Assembly (NCBI RefSeq): GCF_008728515.1
Contig: NC_044976.1
Location: forward strand, 31,519,376 to 31,583,375
Reading direction: 5' to 3'
Length of the DNA stretch: 64,000 bases
Source of the DNA: Papio anubis
Taxonomy: Eukaryota > Chordata > Mammalia > Primates > Cercopithecidae
Within the stretch, counting starts at the first letter, position 1. Each line of letters starts with the position of its first letter. Positions 44,562 to 57,297 of the stretch are shown in pieces. A program made the translations under genes and the position numbers. The notes beneath the pieces are model-generated. The model saw only the letters and a list, made by a program, of their open reading frames with translations, was not told where the DNA came from and did no database searches.

Positions 44562-44688
44562 CAGTGGTTCTCAGACTTGAGCGTATATCAAAATCACCTG
44601 GAGGGTTTGTTAAAACAGATTGCTGGGCCCCACCCATCCCCAGACTTCTGAGGCTTCTGGTACCGGGACCACACTTTGAGAACCACTG
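44562..44688 (+). mobile_element. MER20/MER5-group hAT element
   Basis: Matched inverted ends, CAGTGGTTCTCAGACTTGA and CTTTGAGAACCACTG, enclose 127 bases. The sequence just to the left (44510-44560) resembles the start of a second, related element. Confidence 0.75.
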
Positions 44689-45119
44689 TCTTGGAGAATG
44701 GTGGGGAAGCAGAAGTGAAAGAGAGATTGTTCTCTATTTTAATGTTTGAGAACTAAAAGGTAATGAAAGTCACCACTGGAGACAGAAGAGGAAGATGATC
44801 TGCACTTCAAGTCCTAAAGGCTTTGCAGAGCATCAAGTTCATTCCATTTAGAACATGTACTCAGAAAAGGGATTTGAGCCACTGTACGTTAGTGATGGCT
44901 TTTTTCCTTCAGGGCAGGAGCTTTGAGCCTTGTTAGGCTCACCCATTGGAGACAGCAAATCGCTGTAGGGGACTGCATGCTTGGAAAGATCTTTTCTTCT
45001 GAGTCTTGGTTATTGGCACATACTCTGTCTTGCTTCTGATATATTTGCATATTTTTTTACCACTCCTACAAAATGGTCCCCTCTGCATCATGCCTAATAC
45101 TATTCCCTTTGATCAGGCA

Positions 45120-45136
45120 AAAAAAAAAAAAAAAAA
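45120..45136. repeat. Poly-A tract
   Basis: 17 A without an obvious retroelement body in front of it. Confidence 0.8.
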
Positions 45137-45628
45137 GGCAATGCTCCTATTTTATCATTTAAATTAAATAGCTTCCAAAAATTCAGATGTGATGCTCAAA
45201 GAGGCTGAGCTGAGGAGACGGAAGAAGGGAAAGACAAGCCAGAGAGAGTACACAGAGGAATCTCGGAGGAGGCGATGGGTAATCAAACACACAAGGAGTC
45301 GTTAATCTGGCAGACAATGAATGGCAAAAGGCAATTAGCTTGGCTGGGTTTGTAGCAAGCCAATGAAGTATGCTGTATTGCAACTGAGGCTCTAGTGTAA
45401 GGGCAGGGTCATTGCTAGGGAACTCAAAAGGAAGGCAAGATAAGGGATGGCGAGAAAGCCATCTGGGGCTAGCACAGAGGGAAAGGAAAGTGCTCAGGGT
45501 CTTCATGGATATTCATTACCCAGTGGAAGCATCCAGGTGTGGCGTGTACTTGCCAGAGCTCTGCACGCTGTTATTCAGGACACAATCTTGAAAATGAACT
45601 AGGTGCTTCAGCTGTGTGCACACATGCG

Positions 45629-45650
45629 TGCACACACACACACACACACA
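45629..45650. repeat. (CA)n microsatellite
   Basis: About ten CA units, flanked by degenerate 'gtgcacacatgcgtg' words. Confidence 0.85.
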
Positions 45651-46300
45651 TGCACATACACAAATGCTCTCTTTAGACTGCTGCCTCTTCATCCACCTGT
45701 CTAGTCTATGAGGTCCTAACATGAGGACCACATGCTAAACACTGGCAGAGTCATAAGAGACACAGTTCTAAACTTCAGTTTATGGGCTTCCTATCTTAAA
45801 GCATGCTTGATTTTTCTGTCACGCCTCATTTACATGCGCATTCTCATGTTCTGTTCCTTGCAGGTGCTCTACAGCCATACTAATGGATTCTTACCTGCCT
45901 ATATACATTCTCCAGACACACTCATTTATTCACTTCGCTAGAGTCATTCCCACATATTAAATACTACCTCTTGCTTCTAAAAAGCACTTCAAATCTAAAA
46001 GTTGCTTCTATTATAGCTCCTGTTCCTGCTGTCTGCAGGGCCCTCCTAGCTTTGCCATTGTTATAAAAAAGAAAATGTACCAATATTGGTTTGACTGAGT
46101 AAAGAGCCGAACCCAAAGCAGATTGTCCTACCGTGGGATGCAGGTTTGTGGCTGTGGTGTCCCCGCCTTCAAGATCATCCCATTTATCTGTCTTTGTTCC
46201 ACTCCCTCTCTCTTCCTGCACAACACTGCAATCACACACATACTCCGTGTTGGGGGAAAAAAAAAAAAAAAGGACAGCCTAATTTCCTGATGATTATGTT

Positions 46301-46359
46301 GTTACCTAGCAACAGCCAATCAGGGGCTGGGCTTTTTGCCTGCAGTATTTCATGCAAAT
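46301..46359. promoter_or_regulatory. Candidate X-box, CCAAT and octamer cluster
   Basis: GTTACCTAGCAAC at 46301-46313 matches the RFX X-box pattern. AGCCAATCAG at 46314-46323 is a CCAAT/Y-box. ATGCAAAT at 46352-46359 is a perfect POU octamer. No repeat family was recognised here. Function is inferred from motifs only. Confidence 0.4.
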
Positions 46360-48067
46360 AGTTTGGAGAAATTGCAGGGTAACCCAGGCTGCTTAGTCTG
46401 TCTTCTCAGGGGACACATTACAGAATAAACCAACCCAAAAGGGGACTATTGAAGCCAGGCACATGCTTCAGATAGCAGGCCATCTGATCTCTTCCCTTGT
46501 CCCCTCTATCCTGTACCCCCTTACAAAAGCATGAGAGTTCCACAGACAGACACTCAGGGAGGCCATAAACTTGAAAAGAAGCTCGTTAGCAGCCATCATT
46601 TTCCCTAGATCTTTGTTAGTTATCACTGATAACTGGTGCCCAGAGCAACCTCGAATACTCTGAAAACCCTACCTTCCTAGGAAAGCAAATAATGCATGCT
46701 GCATGCTCAGTAGTTGTCTGGGAGGGTGTGAAGGAGAATCCTCAGCCTTCCTGTTTAGAAATGAGCTAAAGCCTGGCACTTCTACCCTGATTTAGAAGCC
46801 TCATCTGTGCCCATGCTGGCCTCAAGTGCATTCTTTCTGGTGCTGACTGGAAAATCCTCATTTAAATGGTTGAACAAAACAATGAGAGAAGCCACATCAC
46901 TTATAAGACCTTTTTTTTTCTTTCAATAAGTTCTGAGTATTTGATGTAAATCTTGTCAGGAGCCACACACACCAACTTTCTGTGCTCAGGGACCAGTGCA
47001 GTCTGTGTGGACCAGAACCATATGAAGTGGACTCAGAAGACAGTCTCCGAGCCTGTCTCCTCAGAATGAGCAGACCAGGCTTCGGATGGTAGGTTGCTTT
47101 TACTGTCATTGTTGTTATTGACTCGATGCTCAGTAATCCAGAGCCAATGAAGGCAAGAATAAACTATGACCTCAGCTGCTGCACAGCTCTTCACTGTTCT
47201 CTTAATACCAACTCTAACCAGCAGTCTTGCAAAGATGTGTTGTGGGTTACATGGGGACAATGAAGAGATGGATCAGCCCACGCCACCATCAGGAATGGAA
47301 AACCAATTCAAAATCCCTATCCTACTGATTTGGAGTTTTACATACTTGTAAGACAAGAGGTAATTATACTCTAATCATTACAGGAAGTGGTGACAGCTCT
47401 CCAACCTCTGACATTCACGGCCTCACATCCAGAACCATATTATGAAACCAAAGAAAAGAACTGTCAATCTGCCTTTGTTCAGAAAGGCAGAGTTAAGGAA
47501 TCTCATGTATCCTGGGGGTTGGGGAGGGCAATGGATAACTCTATTTCCACTCCCGTCCTATAGTAAATTTCAGAAAATTTTTGAGTCAGGTGCTTTTATC
47601 TTCATAGCCTTGGAATACCTAATAGAAACCATATTTTCCAGAAAAGGACACTGACGAGTAACTTGCTCAAACTTATACAGTTACAAAGTGGCAAAACTGG
47701 GATTAAAAAGCAGATCTTTTGACTTATGTGGATTCTGATGTCCAAATAATCCAAAAACACCAACAAGTCTTTATAGCAGTGAAAGAAAAAAAAAAAACAG
47801 TAAAGGAAAAACGGGAACAGCAACAGAAAGCCAGTTTTCAAAGTAAAAAACAAAAAAAAGTCAATGTTTTGCACTTATCGTAGGCACCAAATGTCTTTAA
47901 ACTAGAGTTAAATGTTAAACCTTCAGTGACTTTCTCCTCCAGCTGCAAATCAGAACCACAGCAGTGCATGTCGGAAACACCAATGCCTGGGCCCCACTCC
48001 TGATCAAGTAATTAACTAAGAATTTTTTGGTAGGGGGAGCAGAGAGGCAATGTTTTTATTTTATTAT

Positions 48068-48357
48068 TATTTTTTGAGACAAGGTCTCACTCTGTCACCT
48101 AGGCTGGAGTACAGTGGTACAGTTGTGGTACAGTTATGGCTCACTGCAGCCTGGAACTCCTAGGCTCAGGTGATTCTCCTGCCTCAGCCTCCGAAGTACA
48201 GGCACACACCACTGCACCTGACTAATTTTTAAATTTTTTTGTAGAGATAGCATTTTGCTTCCCTGCCCAGGCTGGTCTTGAACTACTGGATCCAAGTGAT
48301 TCTTCTGCCTTGGCCTCCCAAAGTGTTGGGATTATAGGCATGAGCCATCACGCCCAG
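48068..48357 (-). mobile_element. Alu element, old (AluJ-like)
   Basis: Antisense and strongly diverged, with 'gtggtacagttgtggtacag' showing a small internal duplication. Ends 'gagccatcacgcccaga'. Confidence 0.85.
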
Positions 48358-48369
48358 ACGAAACAGCAG

Positions 48370-49215
48370 TTTTAAACCACTTCCCAGGAATAGCACAACC
48401 ACTTTGGAAATCAGTCTGGCAATTTCTTAGAAAACTAAACATTAATCTACCCTATAACCCAGAAATTCCATCCTTAGGAATTCACTCAAGCAAAATGAAA
48501 ACATGTGTTCATAAAAAGTCTTGTACAAATACGTTCATAGCAGCTTTATTCATAATAGCCCCCAAATCTGTGGTATATCCACACAATGGAATGCTATTCA
48601 TCAATAAAGAGAAATAAAATATTAATATGTACAACAACATGGATGAATTTAAAAATACTATGCTGAATAAAAGAAGCCTTATACAAGGGTACATACTGTA
48701 TGGTTCTACTTATACGGAGTTCTCAGAATAAAGTTAATCTATGATAGAAAAAAATCAAAGCAGTGGTTGCCTCTGTGGGGTAAGGGGTGGGGAATGGCAG
48801 GGAAAGGGGAAGAGGGAATTTCTGTGGTGATGTTGATAGGGATTTGTACTACATCAATGTATGCCTCTATCAAAATTTACAGAATAGCGTTCTTCAAATT
48901 TGTGCATTTTGTTGTATATACATTTTACCTTAAGAGAAAAATAAATAAATAAATAAATATTGAACTCTAGTTAATGATATACCTACTGAAGTGTTTAGGA
49001 CTGAAGTATCCTGATGCCTGCAATTTATTGTGAAACGCATTAAGAAAAGATGAACTGATGATGGATAGGGGGATGGACAGTTAGACAGATACATGATAAG
49101 GCAAGTATGGTAAAATGTTAATTGTAGAATCCGGATAGGATACATGTGACATTCACTGTATACTTATTTCAACTTTTTGGTATGTTCAGAACTTTTCATA
49201 AGAAAACTCGGGGAC
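48370..49215 (+). mobile_element. Old L1 3' end, sense
   Basis: Contains 'ccagaaattccatccttagg', 'cagctttattcataatagcc', 'cacaatggaatgctattcat' and 'gatagaaaaaaatcaaagca', the L1M ORF2-end and 3'UTR style. An AAAT run at about 48940-48959 interrupts it, and the 3' tail continues to 49215. No open ORF2. Confidence 0.75.
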
Positions 49216-49859
49216 AAATTACCAGTGATTCCAATGAGCAGACATCGGGGTAAAAGACAAATTTCCATTATCTTAGTTGAAAAGTGTGAAATGGATACTA
49301 CGGTGCCCCTAAATCTCCAGAGATAATTGCAATCACACCTTTCCCCTCTCCTTCAAAATATCTGAAACACTGGAATAAATGTCCAGATTGAAACAAGACT
49401 TCCTAGTACTAGGCTAAATCATACAGAAACGCTATGGCCTACTTCTCACTGGACTTATGTAGGACACATCATTTAACATATGGACTCGTGGGACAAAATA
49501 TTTGAAATTAGGACAGTTGTGGAAATTTTGGGCAATATGGTATCTATAATGCTTTAGAATTAAAAAATCTTAAGCCAACCTTAGTAGGTGTGACAGTAAA
49601 GTATGAATTCACCACTCCGTCTATGGCTTAAGAGCCCCTATTTAGCCCCTGCTTCTCCTCCAGGGTTCGTATCCCTTGTCTTCTCAGAGCCTGTTGTTTT
49701 CTGTAGCTCCGTTTCCCCCATGGTGGGCCACAGATCCACAGGGCTAATGCAGGATCAGGTATTTGGAGAGTGAGAAGCTGGCGTGTGGTACCTCAAAGGA
49801 TCTGAATGGACAGTTGATTTTAATGGGGTGCGGAAGGCTGAGGGGAGGGGTAAAAGGGG

Positions 49860-50115
49860 AAATAATGCAGTCAAGTGCAATCTGGGGCCCTTATTCCCCG
49901 AGATGCCCCATTTATTCTGCATAATTGCTTCATTTCCACTGCCAGTGCATCTCAGAATGAATTTCATTACCATTGCCTTGGATATCATATTGATTACCAG
50001 TTTCATCGATTGCTATCTTGCTAATTAGCATATAAATTAGCCATTTGGGGGAGGCATTAGGCAAAATTGAATTTTCTCCTTAATCTTCTTTCGGAAGGTA
50101 AATGAAAATGGATGT
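49860..50115. promoter_or_regulatory. Candidate conserved non-coding element
   Basis: Repeat-free and AT-rich, with many homeodomain or CUT-like words: CATAATTGC, TTGATTACC, ATCGATTG (from 50005), CTAATTAGCA (50021-50030) and AAATTAG. No coding potential is seen. Conservation is only suspected. Confidence 0.3.
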
Positions 50116-50479
50116 GGCCTGTTAAAGCCCATGGCTTTCCTCTGACACAATCTAAGTGCTGTTCACAGTCAAGGAACCCTCTCCTATGGGGAGAGAGCGG
50201 CTTGTGGAAGAAGGCTTCCTGCCCCACTGCCCCATAACTGATAGAGCTGTGGTCAGAATCCTTGAAGGGTTTTCACAAAAATTGGAGGTATAGGATTTGC
50301 AAGCTGAGATGCGTTTCTTTGGAGGAGACACTCTGAGCTGATGGACAGCAGTGTCCGCCTCCCACACAGACACAAGAGGAGGCCCCATAGTACAGCACTT
50401 CCTGCGGTGTTCACTTTCAAGGCTGAAATGGAGAATGCCACTCGCTCTTTGGTTTAGTGTTAACACGAGAAGTCTAGAA

Positions 50480-50690
50480 TCAGATGGTCTGTGGGAAGGC
50501 CTGCTCTGCCTCTTATCAGCTGTGTAATCTTGAGCACGTTCACCTCTCTAAGCCTTAGTTTCCTCATCTGTGAAATGGGGATAATCACAACATCTACTTC
50601 ACTGAGTAGCTGGGAGGATTAAGAGAGGAACCATATATTCAGAGCATTCCGCACAGGGTCTGGCAGCAGCACCATCACCAGGCACCAGAG
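50480..50690 (+). mobile_element. MIR SINE
   Basis: A well-preserved MIR: 'tgcctcttatcagctgtgta', 'ccttagtttcctcatctgtg' and 'aaatggggataatcacaaca'. Confidence 0.85.
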
Positions 50691-50825
50691 GCCAAATAAA
50701 AATCTTAGGAAATTGAATGCCAGCGTTCTCCAGAGGGAGCTGCTCAGCTCTGAAGTAAACATTACCAGGTGCTTAGTCCTGGGACCAGGTCACTGGCCAG
50801 TAGTTGAGGGCCACTTCTTGAGTCT

Positions 50826-50940
50826 TTGGAGCATGTTGAAAATGCAGAATCTTGGGCCCCACCCCAGATCTGCTGAATCTGAATCTGCATTGTAACGAGA
50901 TCCCCTGGGTCACTCATATGCACATTAAAGTTTAAGAGGA
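50826..50940 (+). mobile_element. MER20-like hAT fragment
   Basis: 'aatgcagaatcttgggcccc', 'accccagatctgctgaatct' and 'cacattaaagtttaagagg' follow MER20. The left end is unclear. Confidence 0.6.
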
Positions 50941-50959
50941 ATTGTTTTGAGCCATCCTC

Positions 50960-51262
50960 TTTTTTTTTTTTTTTTTGAGACAGAGTCTTGCTTGCTGTGT
51001 CGCCCAGGCTGGACTGCAGTGGTGTGATCTCAGCTCACTCCAAGCTCCATCTCCTGGGTTCACACCATTCTCCTGCCTCAGCCTCCTGAGTAGCTGGGAC
51101 TACAGGCGCCTGCCACCACACCCGGCTAATTTTTTGTATTTTTTTAGTAGAGACGGGGTTTCACTGTGTTAGCCAGGATGGTCTAGATCTCCTGACCTTA
51201 TGATCCACCCACCTCGGCCTCCCAAAGTAGTGGGATTACAGGCATGAGCCACCGCTCCTGGC
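50960..51262 (-). mobile_element. Alu element
   Basis: Antisense Alu, target duplication 'ttgagccatcctct' versus 'ttgagccgccctct'. AluS/Y-like. Confidence 0.95.
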
Positions 51263-53769
51263 CTTGAGCCGCCCTCTTAATTATAATCTTACCCTGTTAG
51301 ACAAGGAAGGGACTTGGCAGAAAGGTTAAGTAACTTGCTTACAGGCCATCCATAGCAGAGACCAGATGAGGCCTCAGTCTCCTGACTCTGAGACTGGTCC
51401 AGATTCAGCCATGGCCTTCCTAAGTCTGTTCCTCTGGCAGCACAGCAGCTCTGCCTCTTTGTTTGGGGTGGTCTCAGTGGGTGGTTTTGATCCTGCCTCA
51501 GGATACATCCACCATGCACTTTGAAAGGAGGAGATATTCCTTTGGAATATTGTAGAGGGTTATGAAGCCTGGTTACCAGGATGACCTCTGCAGAGAATAC
51601 TGATGCGAGAGAGGAAAATGCCCTTGATGACCTCTGCAAATGCTTGCCTGCCCTTTGAACTCGGAATGCTTCAGATAAGGATACACAAGAAATCGCTGAC
51701 AGTGATGCCTCCCGGGGAGTAGGGAGAGGCATGCTTTTCACTGTATATTCTTCTGTATCTTTTGGACTTTGTTTCCTGTGCATGAAAAAAATACTTAAAA
51801 ATTAATTGTTAAATAATATTAACAAGAATGCCTCAGATAGATTGCATCTAAAACCAAGACCCCATGTGGCTCTGCCATTAGATCATCTAGCCCTGCTTAT
51901 GATAGCACTGCCTTTTGCTTCTCTTTCCTCCTGAAACCTGAAACTGAAAAGCATTGTGGAAAGGCTCTGAGGCTGGAGTACAGATGTAGACTCTGGTCTT
52001 GCTTCAGCACTATCAGATTCCTCAGTAGGATGTGAGTGCTTTGCAACATTTTAAATGACATTAAGTAAGTGTAATTATGATTTAAACCCTACCTCTAGCC
52101 CCACTAAATCACAGCCACAGGAAGGAGAGTACTTTTGTCTAATAGGCTTCCCCTAGATTTGGAATAACCAATCGAAATGGCACTAAGCTTGTTACAAATG
52201 CAATATGCATAATCCCATTGTTAAGTACATGTTACTTAATGTATAGCTTAGCTGAGAGGATATATACCAAATGTTAATAATGGCTGCTTTGGGTGATAGT
52301 GTTACTGTTGATTTTTATTTTCTCATTTGTCCTTTTCTTTATTTTCCAAATGTCTATATATCTTAAAGTATCTAGGCTTGAACACTACAGTATTCTTAGC
52401 ACAAAACATAAGGGAAAGGATGCTCACTTCCCATCAGAACATTCATTCAGAAGCTGGTAGTGCAGTTGTGCCCACATTGGCCCTCTGCATTGAAGTACCT
52501 GCTGAACTAGGGGTTGCAGGCATTCTTGGTTTCCCAAAGCTATATTCTAGTAGATCCAGGGACTTTTTGGTATTTTTTTCAGAGCTAGAAAGCACGCGCA
52601 GATGGGAGGCACTGGTTTCTAGGATGGCTTCACGACAGAGGGCACAGCTGGCTAAAGTCAATTCCTGACTCAGACATTGACCATGAAGTGTTCTTGGGGC
52701 AAGTCCAGTCGACCTCAATAGCCTCGCTGATTGTTGCTTGGAGGGTAGGTGGAAAAGACATGGTTTCTGCCTACAGGCAGTCTGGTTCCAGAGTTCAAGG
52801 ACTTTTATAGTATTGGAAGAACAATGAAACTATATACAAGGCAAAATGCAAAAAAATTCTACTACAGATGTACAAAGTGAACAGTAGAGCAAAGCAGTGT
52901 GTGGGGCTGGGGTATTCAGGCCTGAATAGGATCCACCTCTGTGCTGCACTATGAGTGTGACTAGGACAAGGTGCTGTACTACATTGAGTCACCGTTTCCT
53001 TGTCTTTAAAGTAGAAATAACAACCCTTGAAGGGACCCTATAAGAAAGAAAGAGGATATGTGTAAGATTTCTAGAATAGTACTCACACACGGCAGGTGCC
53101 CTACAAAAGGTGCTGGAAGTATTATTACTTTGGACACTGAGCTCACAAGGGCCACATTATAGTCACATTATCATTATCACTGCCCCCATTTGGAAAAAGT
53201 TCTAAAGAGCCACAGATTTATAGATGAACGGATTCCAAAAAGCTCCAAGTTCTTGGCTCCACGTTTTCCTGTCAGATGCCATGTGAACAGGTCAGTCTTC
53301 TTATTTGCTACAACAGACTTAAGCATCTTGCCATTGGAGATGTGCCTAGCATAGAAGGAGCCTGCTTAGCCTCTGGACATGTTTTCTTGTTTTCCAGGCC
53401 TTCACATAATCTAATGTGTGGCTTATGTTTCAGGACCATGACTCAATCCACTCTTTTGAAATTTCTATAGCAAGGCCCCTCCACTAGTCACTGAATTTGG
53501 CAGAGAAGCCCGGTGCTACTAGAGGGACAGGGAACAATCGGAAATAAAGGAATAGAAGTTATAATCCCTGACCCCAAGTGACTTTAGGTAGGAATGCTCA
53601 AGAGACTGGCGGGGGCGGTGGAGGTGGGGGAGCTTTAAAATATTTACAAAATAAAATCAAGTGAATATAAGTAATTCACAGTTATATCTAATTTCCATAG
53701 AAACTATGTTTCTGGAAATTGATAGGTCAGTATTTTTATTTACAAGGCACTGGGGACTCTTAGAAATCA

Positions 53770-54260
53770 GTAAGAAAGATATAACTTAGTAGAAAACAGG
53801 CAAAGGATATGAGCAAGTAGTTCATTATTATTTGTAAAAAATATATATTATTTGTAAAAAATTATTAATATATATTATTTTTTGTAAAAAAATATAAGTG
53901 ATAAACCTATAAAAGGATGTTTAACCTCATTCATATCTAAAAAGATGCAGGTCAAACTAAGTATAAGATTGGTAAACATTTAGAAATTTGATAATACTGA
54001 GGGCTGATGTAAGGTAATATACTTCTTATACTGCTGGTAAGAATGTAATTTGGAATATCTGTTTCAGAGGGCAATTTGGCAACATTTTTAGCTGCATACT
54101 CTTTGACCCAACAATTCTGTTCATAGGAGTTTGCACTCAGGGATACACATCCCCCAAGTTATTTTAAGATCTATGTACAAGGATATTTACCACTGCATTG
54201 TTTGTTATAGCAAAAACCTGGAAACAAATCAAGTATTTACCAGTAATGCAGTACTAGGAA
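53770..54260 (+). mobile_element. Old L1 fragment, sense
   Basis: 'caaaggatatgagcaagtag', 'ttatactgctggtaagaatg', 'gacccaacaattctgttcat' and 'tttgttatagcaaaaacctg' are L1 ORF2-end words. An A/T-rich region near 53830-53890 repeats 'atatattatttgtaaaaaat' three times with variation. Related L1 sequence may resume at 54560-54770. Confidence 0.7.
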
Positions 54261-54297
54261 TAATAATAGCAGCAAAGACAAGAATGAAAATGCTAGC

Positions 54298-54545
54298 AGT
54301 TAATATTTATTAAGCACTTACTATGTGGCAGCCAGGCTCTAATGTCTGACATGAATTATCTCATTTAATCTTCACAACAATTCCATGTCATAGGCATTGC
54401 TACTTTGACCTTATTATAAATGTGGAAAATGAGACTCACAGAGGTTAAGATACTGGTCTAAAGTCATATAGAAGGTGTCAGAGCAGGATTCCGGGACAGG
54501 CAGTCTGCTTCCAGAACTCAAGCTCTTAACCACTATCACACACAC
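54298..54545 (-). mobile_element. MIR SINE
   Basis: Nearly full-length antisense MIR, from 'tttattaagcacttactatg' to 'aagctcttaaccactatcac'. Confidence 0.85.
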
Positions 54546-54785
54546 TCATTCATATCCACATCTGTATGTATGCACATAACTGAATACTCTGAAGCAGTTA
54601 AAATAGTACAGTAAGTATAAAAGCATAAAAGAGTAAGAATTGTACATGTTGACAGGAAAGATCTCTGAGGTATATTATTAACTGAAAAGATCCATGTTGG
54701 AAAAATGTGCTTCAGATAGCTGCCCTTTGTGTTAGTAAAAAAGGAGGTATGTCAGTGCATCATCATCTCATTCTTGTCTACATTA

Positions 54786-54819
54786 AAAAATAATAAATAA
54801 ATAAATAAATAAATAAAAG
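54786..54819. repeat. (AAAT)n microsatellite
   Basis: About eight AAAT units outside any Alu. Confidence 0.9.
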
Positions 54820-54899
54820 CATTAAAGGAATTGTCTGAAGGTTAACAGATTCCAGTGCAATTATAAATATTTTTGTAATATAAAAATTATATCCATCTT

Positions 54900-55181
54900 G
54901 GACCAGGTGTGGTAGCTCACGTCTGTAATCCTAGCACTTTGAGAGGCCGAGGTGGGCGAATCATAAGGTCAGGAGATCCAGACCATCCTGGCTAACACAG
55001 TGAAACTCCGTCTCTACTAAAAATACAAAAAATTAGCTGGGTGTGGTGGCGGGCGCCTGTTGTCCTGGCTACTCAGGAGGCTGAGGCAGGAGAATTGCTT
55101 GAACCTGGGAGGTGGAGGTTGCAGTGAACCGACGTTGCACCACTGCACTCCAGCCTGGGCAACAGAGCAAGACTCTGCCCC

Positions 55182-55215
<34 letters not shown>
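54900..55215 (+). mobile_element. Alu element with (AAAT)n tail
   Basis: Sense Alu. Its poly-A tail has become about nine AAAT units (55180-55215). The duplication 'atatccatctt' is at 54889 and 55216. Confidence 0.95.
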
Positions 55216-55217
<2 letters not shown>

Positions 55218-56675
55218 ATCCATCTTATTTGTGTGGTGGGGGTGGCAGTGGTGAATGTGCACTTTAATAGTGGTATTCCTAAATGACACTATTTCCTTAG
55301 CATAGTGAGAGAATGGGAGTTGAAAGAATGAGGGAGAAATAAAAACTCAATCTAGAACTAGGGTTGGGCTTCAAAAAACTGTTACTGAATCTTGAAGGCC
55401 AAGCCTAGTTCTAGAGTTATTTTTTTGCTTTTTTGGGAAGCCTCCTGAGCCAGATGAGGCTCAGAGACTCCCCCAGTTCTAGATTTAAAGTGTAACACAG
55501 AAATACTGTGGGTTTGTTTATAGAAACGAGTGACTGATTTGTTTATTGAAATAAGTGAGTGATATGATCCCACTTTTTAGAGGCCCTTTGTTTCCTTTTA
55601 ACCATAAATAACTGCATACTGCTAATTACTTTAGATTTTAAAAATGCCTTTGTAACAACAGGAAGGAGGTAAAGCCATTGACAGGTGGTGATACTGTTAA
55701 TTGTATCCAAGGATGATCACTTTTTTTTTTGAGGAAAACTTTTCCAATGGCCACATGTGGGATGGGACAAAGCTGCAGAAACATAGGAAGAACATGTGCA
55801 GATGTCACAGTAGCCATCTGAGCAGGAGGTCTATAAAGGCTGGGCCATCTGCAGGATGTGGAGTGTGTCAGGAAATGTGGCGTGGGTAATGTGTATCTGC
55901 CTGAATGGAGTTTAAGTCATGTCATGGCTCTTCATGCATCTGGCAGCTACTTGTACAATATATATTCTCTCCAATCTTGGGCATCCTGATTGCTACCACT
56001 AGGCCCTCATCGTAATGTGGCTGAGTAAATGCAATGGGCTTCTAATAGGTTTTCCTTCTTTCTGGTGTCACTTTCCCTCTAACTCATCATTCCCAGCTCC
56101 ACCAGTTTAATCTTTCTATAATGCTGGTTTTATAGTCCATTCCCTTAATTAAAGACCTTAATGGTTAACTTTTTAGAAAAGATTCATGCAACTTAGTGTG
56201 ATAGTCACTGCTCTCTAATTGGCTCCACTTATCCACCATTCCTGTTCATTCATTCAACAATGCATTGCACATCAACCATGTGCCAGGCACCGTTCTTGAC
56301 ACTAGGGATACAGCAGTGAACAAAACAGACCAAGTCCCTTCCTTGTGGCATTTACATTCTAGTTGGGGGAGACAGAAAATGAATATCAGGTGTGTTAAAT
56401 GCTTTGAAGAACAGTAAAGCAGGGCCAAGGGGACAGGGTGCTGGCATGGTAGGAGAGGTTGCTATTATATAGGGTAGTCATCGAACCTTGGGGCAGAAAC
56501 CTGAAAGAAATGAGGGAGTGAGCCATGTAGCTATTTGGGCCAAGTGCATGCCAGGCAAAGAAAAGAAGAGCTATAAAGGCCCTGAGGTGGGAACATGTTT
56601 CGTGTGTTCAAAGAATAGTAAAGACCCCAGTATGACTGAAGTCGGGTTCAATGGGGTATGGTGCAGATTGCATCA

Positions 56676-56912
56676 TGCGGGCCAGTGATTCTCAACTGAG
56701 GGCAGTTTTACCTCCTAAGGGACATTTGGCAATATCTGGACACATTTTTGATTGTCACAGCTAGGGGTGGCATGCCATAGAAATGAGTAAGTGGAGGCCT
56801 ATAATGCTGTTAAACATCCTGCAATGCACAGGACACTGCCCCCCACCCCCCACTCCGACAATAAAGTTAACTGGCCCCAAATGTCAATAGTATCAAGGTT
56901 GAGAAACCCTGA
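56676..56912 (+). mobile_element. MER5A hAT element
   Basis: Starts CAGTGATTCTCAACTGAGGG and ends AGGTTGAGAAACCCTG, with 'gggacatttggcaatatctg' and 'cctgcaatgcacaggacac' inside. It is the standard MER5A layout, about 235 bp. Confidence 0.85.
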
Positions 56913-57003
56913 TGTAGGGTCTTGTGGGCCACTATAGGGACTTCAGCTTTCCTCCATGTGAGATGGAAAGCTGTTAGAGGGTTGGGAGTAAAGGGGTGAC
57001 ATC

Positions 57004-57297
57004 AAGCCTGTAATCCCAGCACTTTGGGAGGCCGAGACGGGCGGATCACGAGGTCAGGAGATCGAGACCATCCTGGCTAACATGGTGAAACCCGCCTCCC
57101 TACTAAGAAATACAAAACCACGCAAGTGAGAGTGGCGGGCGCCTGTAGTCCCAGCTACTCGAGGCTGAGGCCGGAGAATGGCGTGGGAACCCGGGAGGCA
57201 GAGCTTGCAGTGAGCTTGAGATCCGGCCAAATGCACTCCAGCCCGGCGGCTGTGAGCGAGACTGGCCTCCTAAAAAAAAAAAAAAAAAAAAAAAAAA
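57004..57297 (+). mobile_element. AluY YR-type, 5'-truncated, with clustered indels
   Basis: Starts at 'caagcctgtaatcccag', lacking about 20 bases of the 5' end, and has a 25-A tail. The target duplication is 'aaggggtgacatcaa' at 56991 and 'aaagggtgacatcaa' after the tail. It has several 1-3 base insertions and scrambled words in the middle and right arm. Confidence 0.9.
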
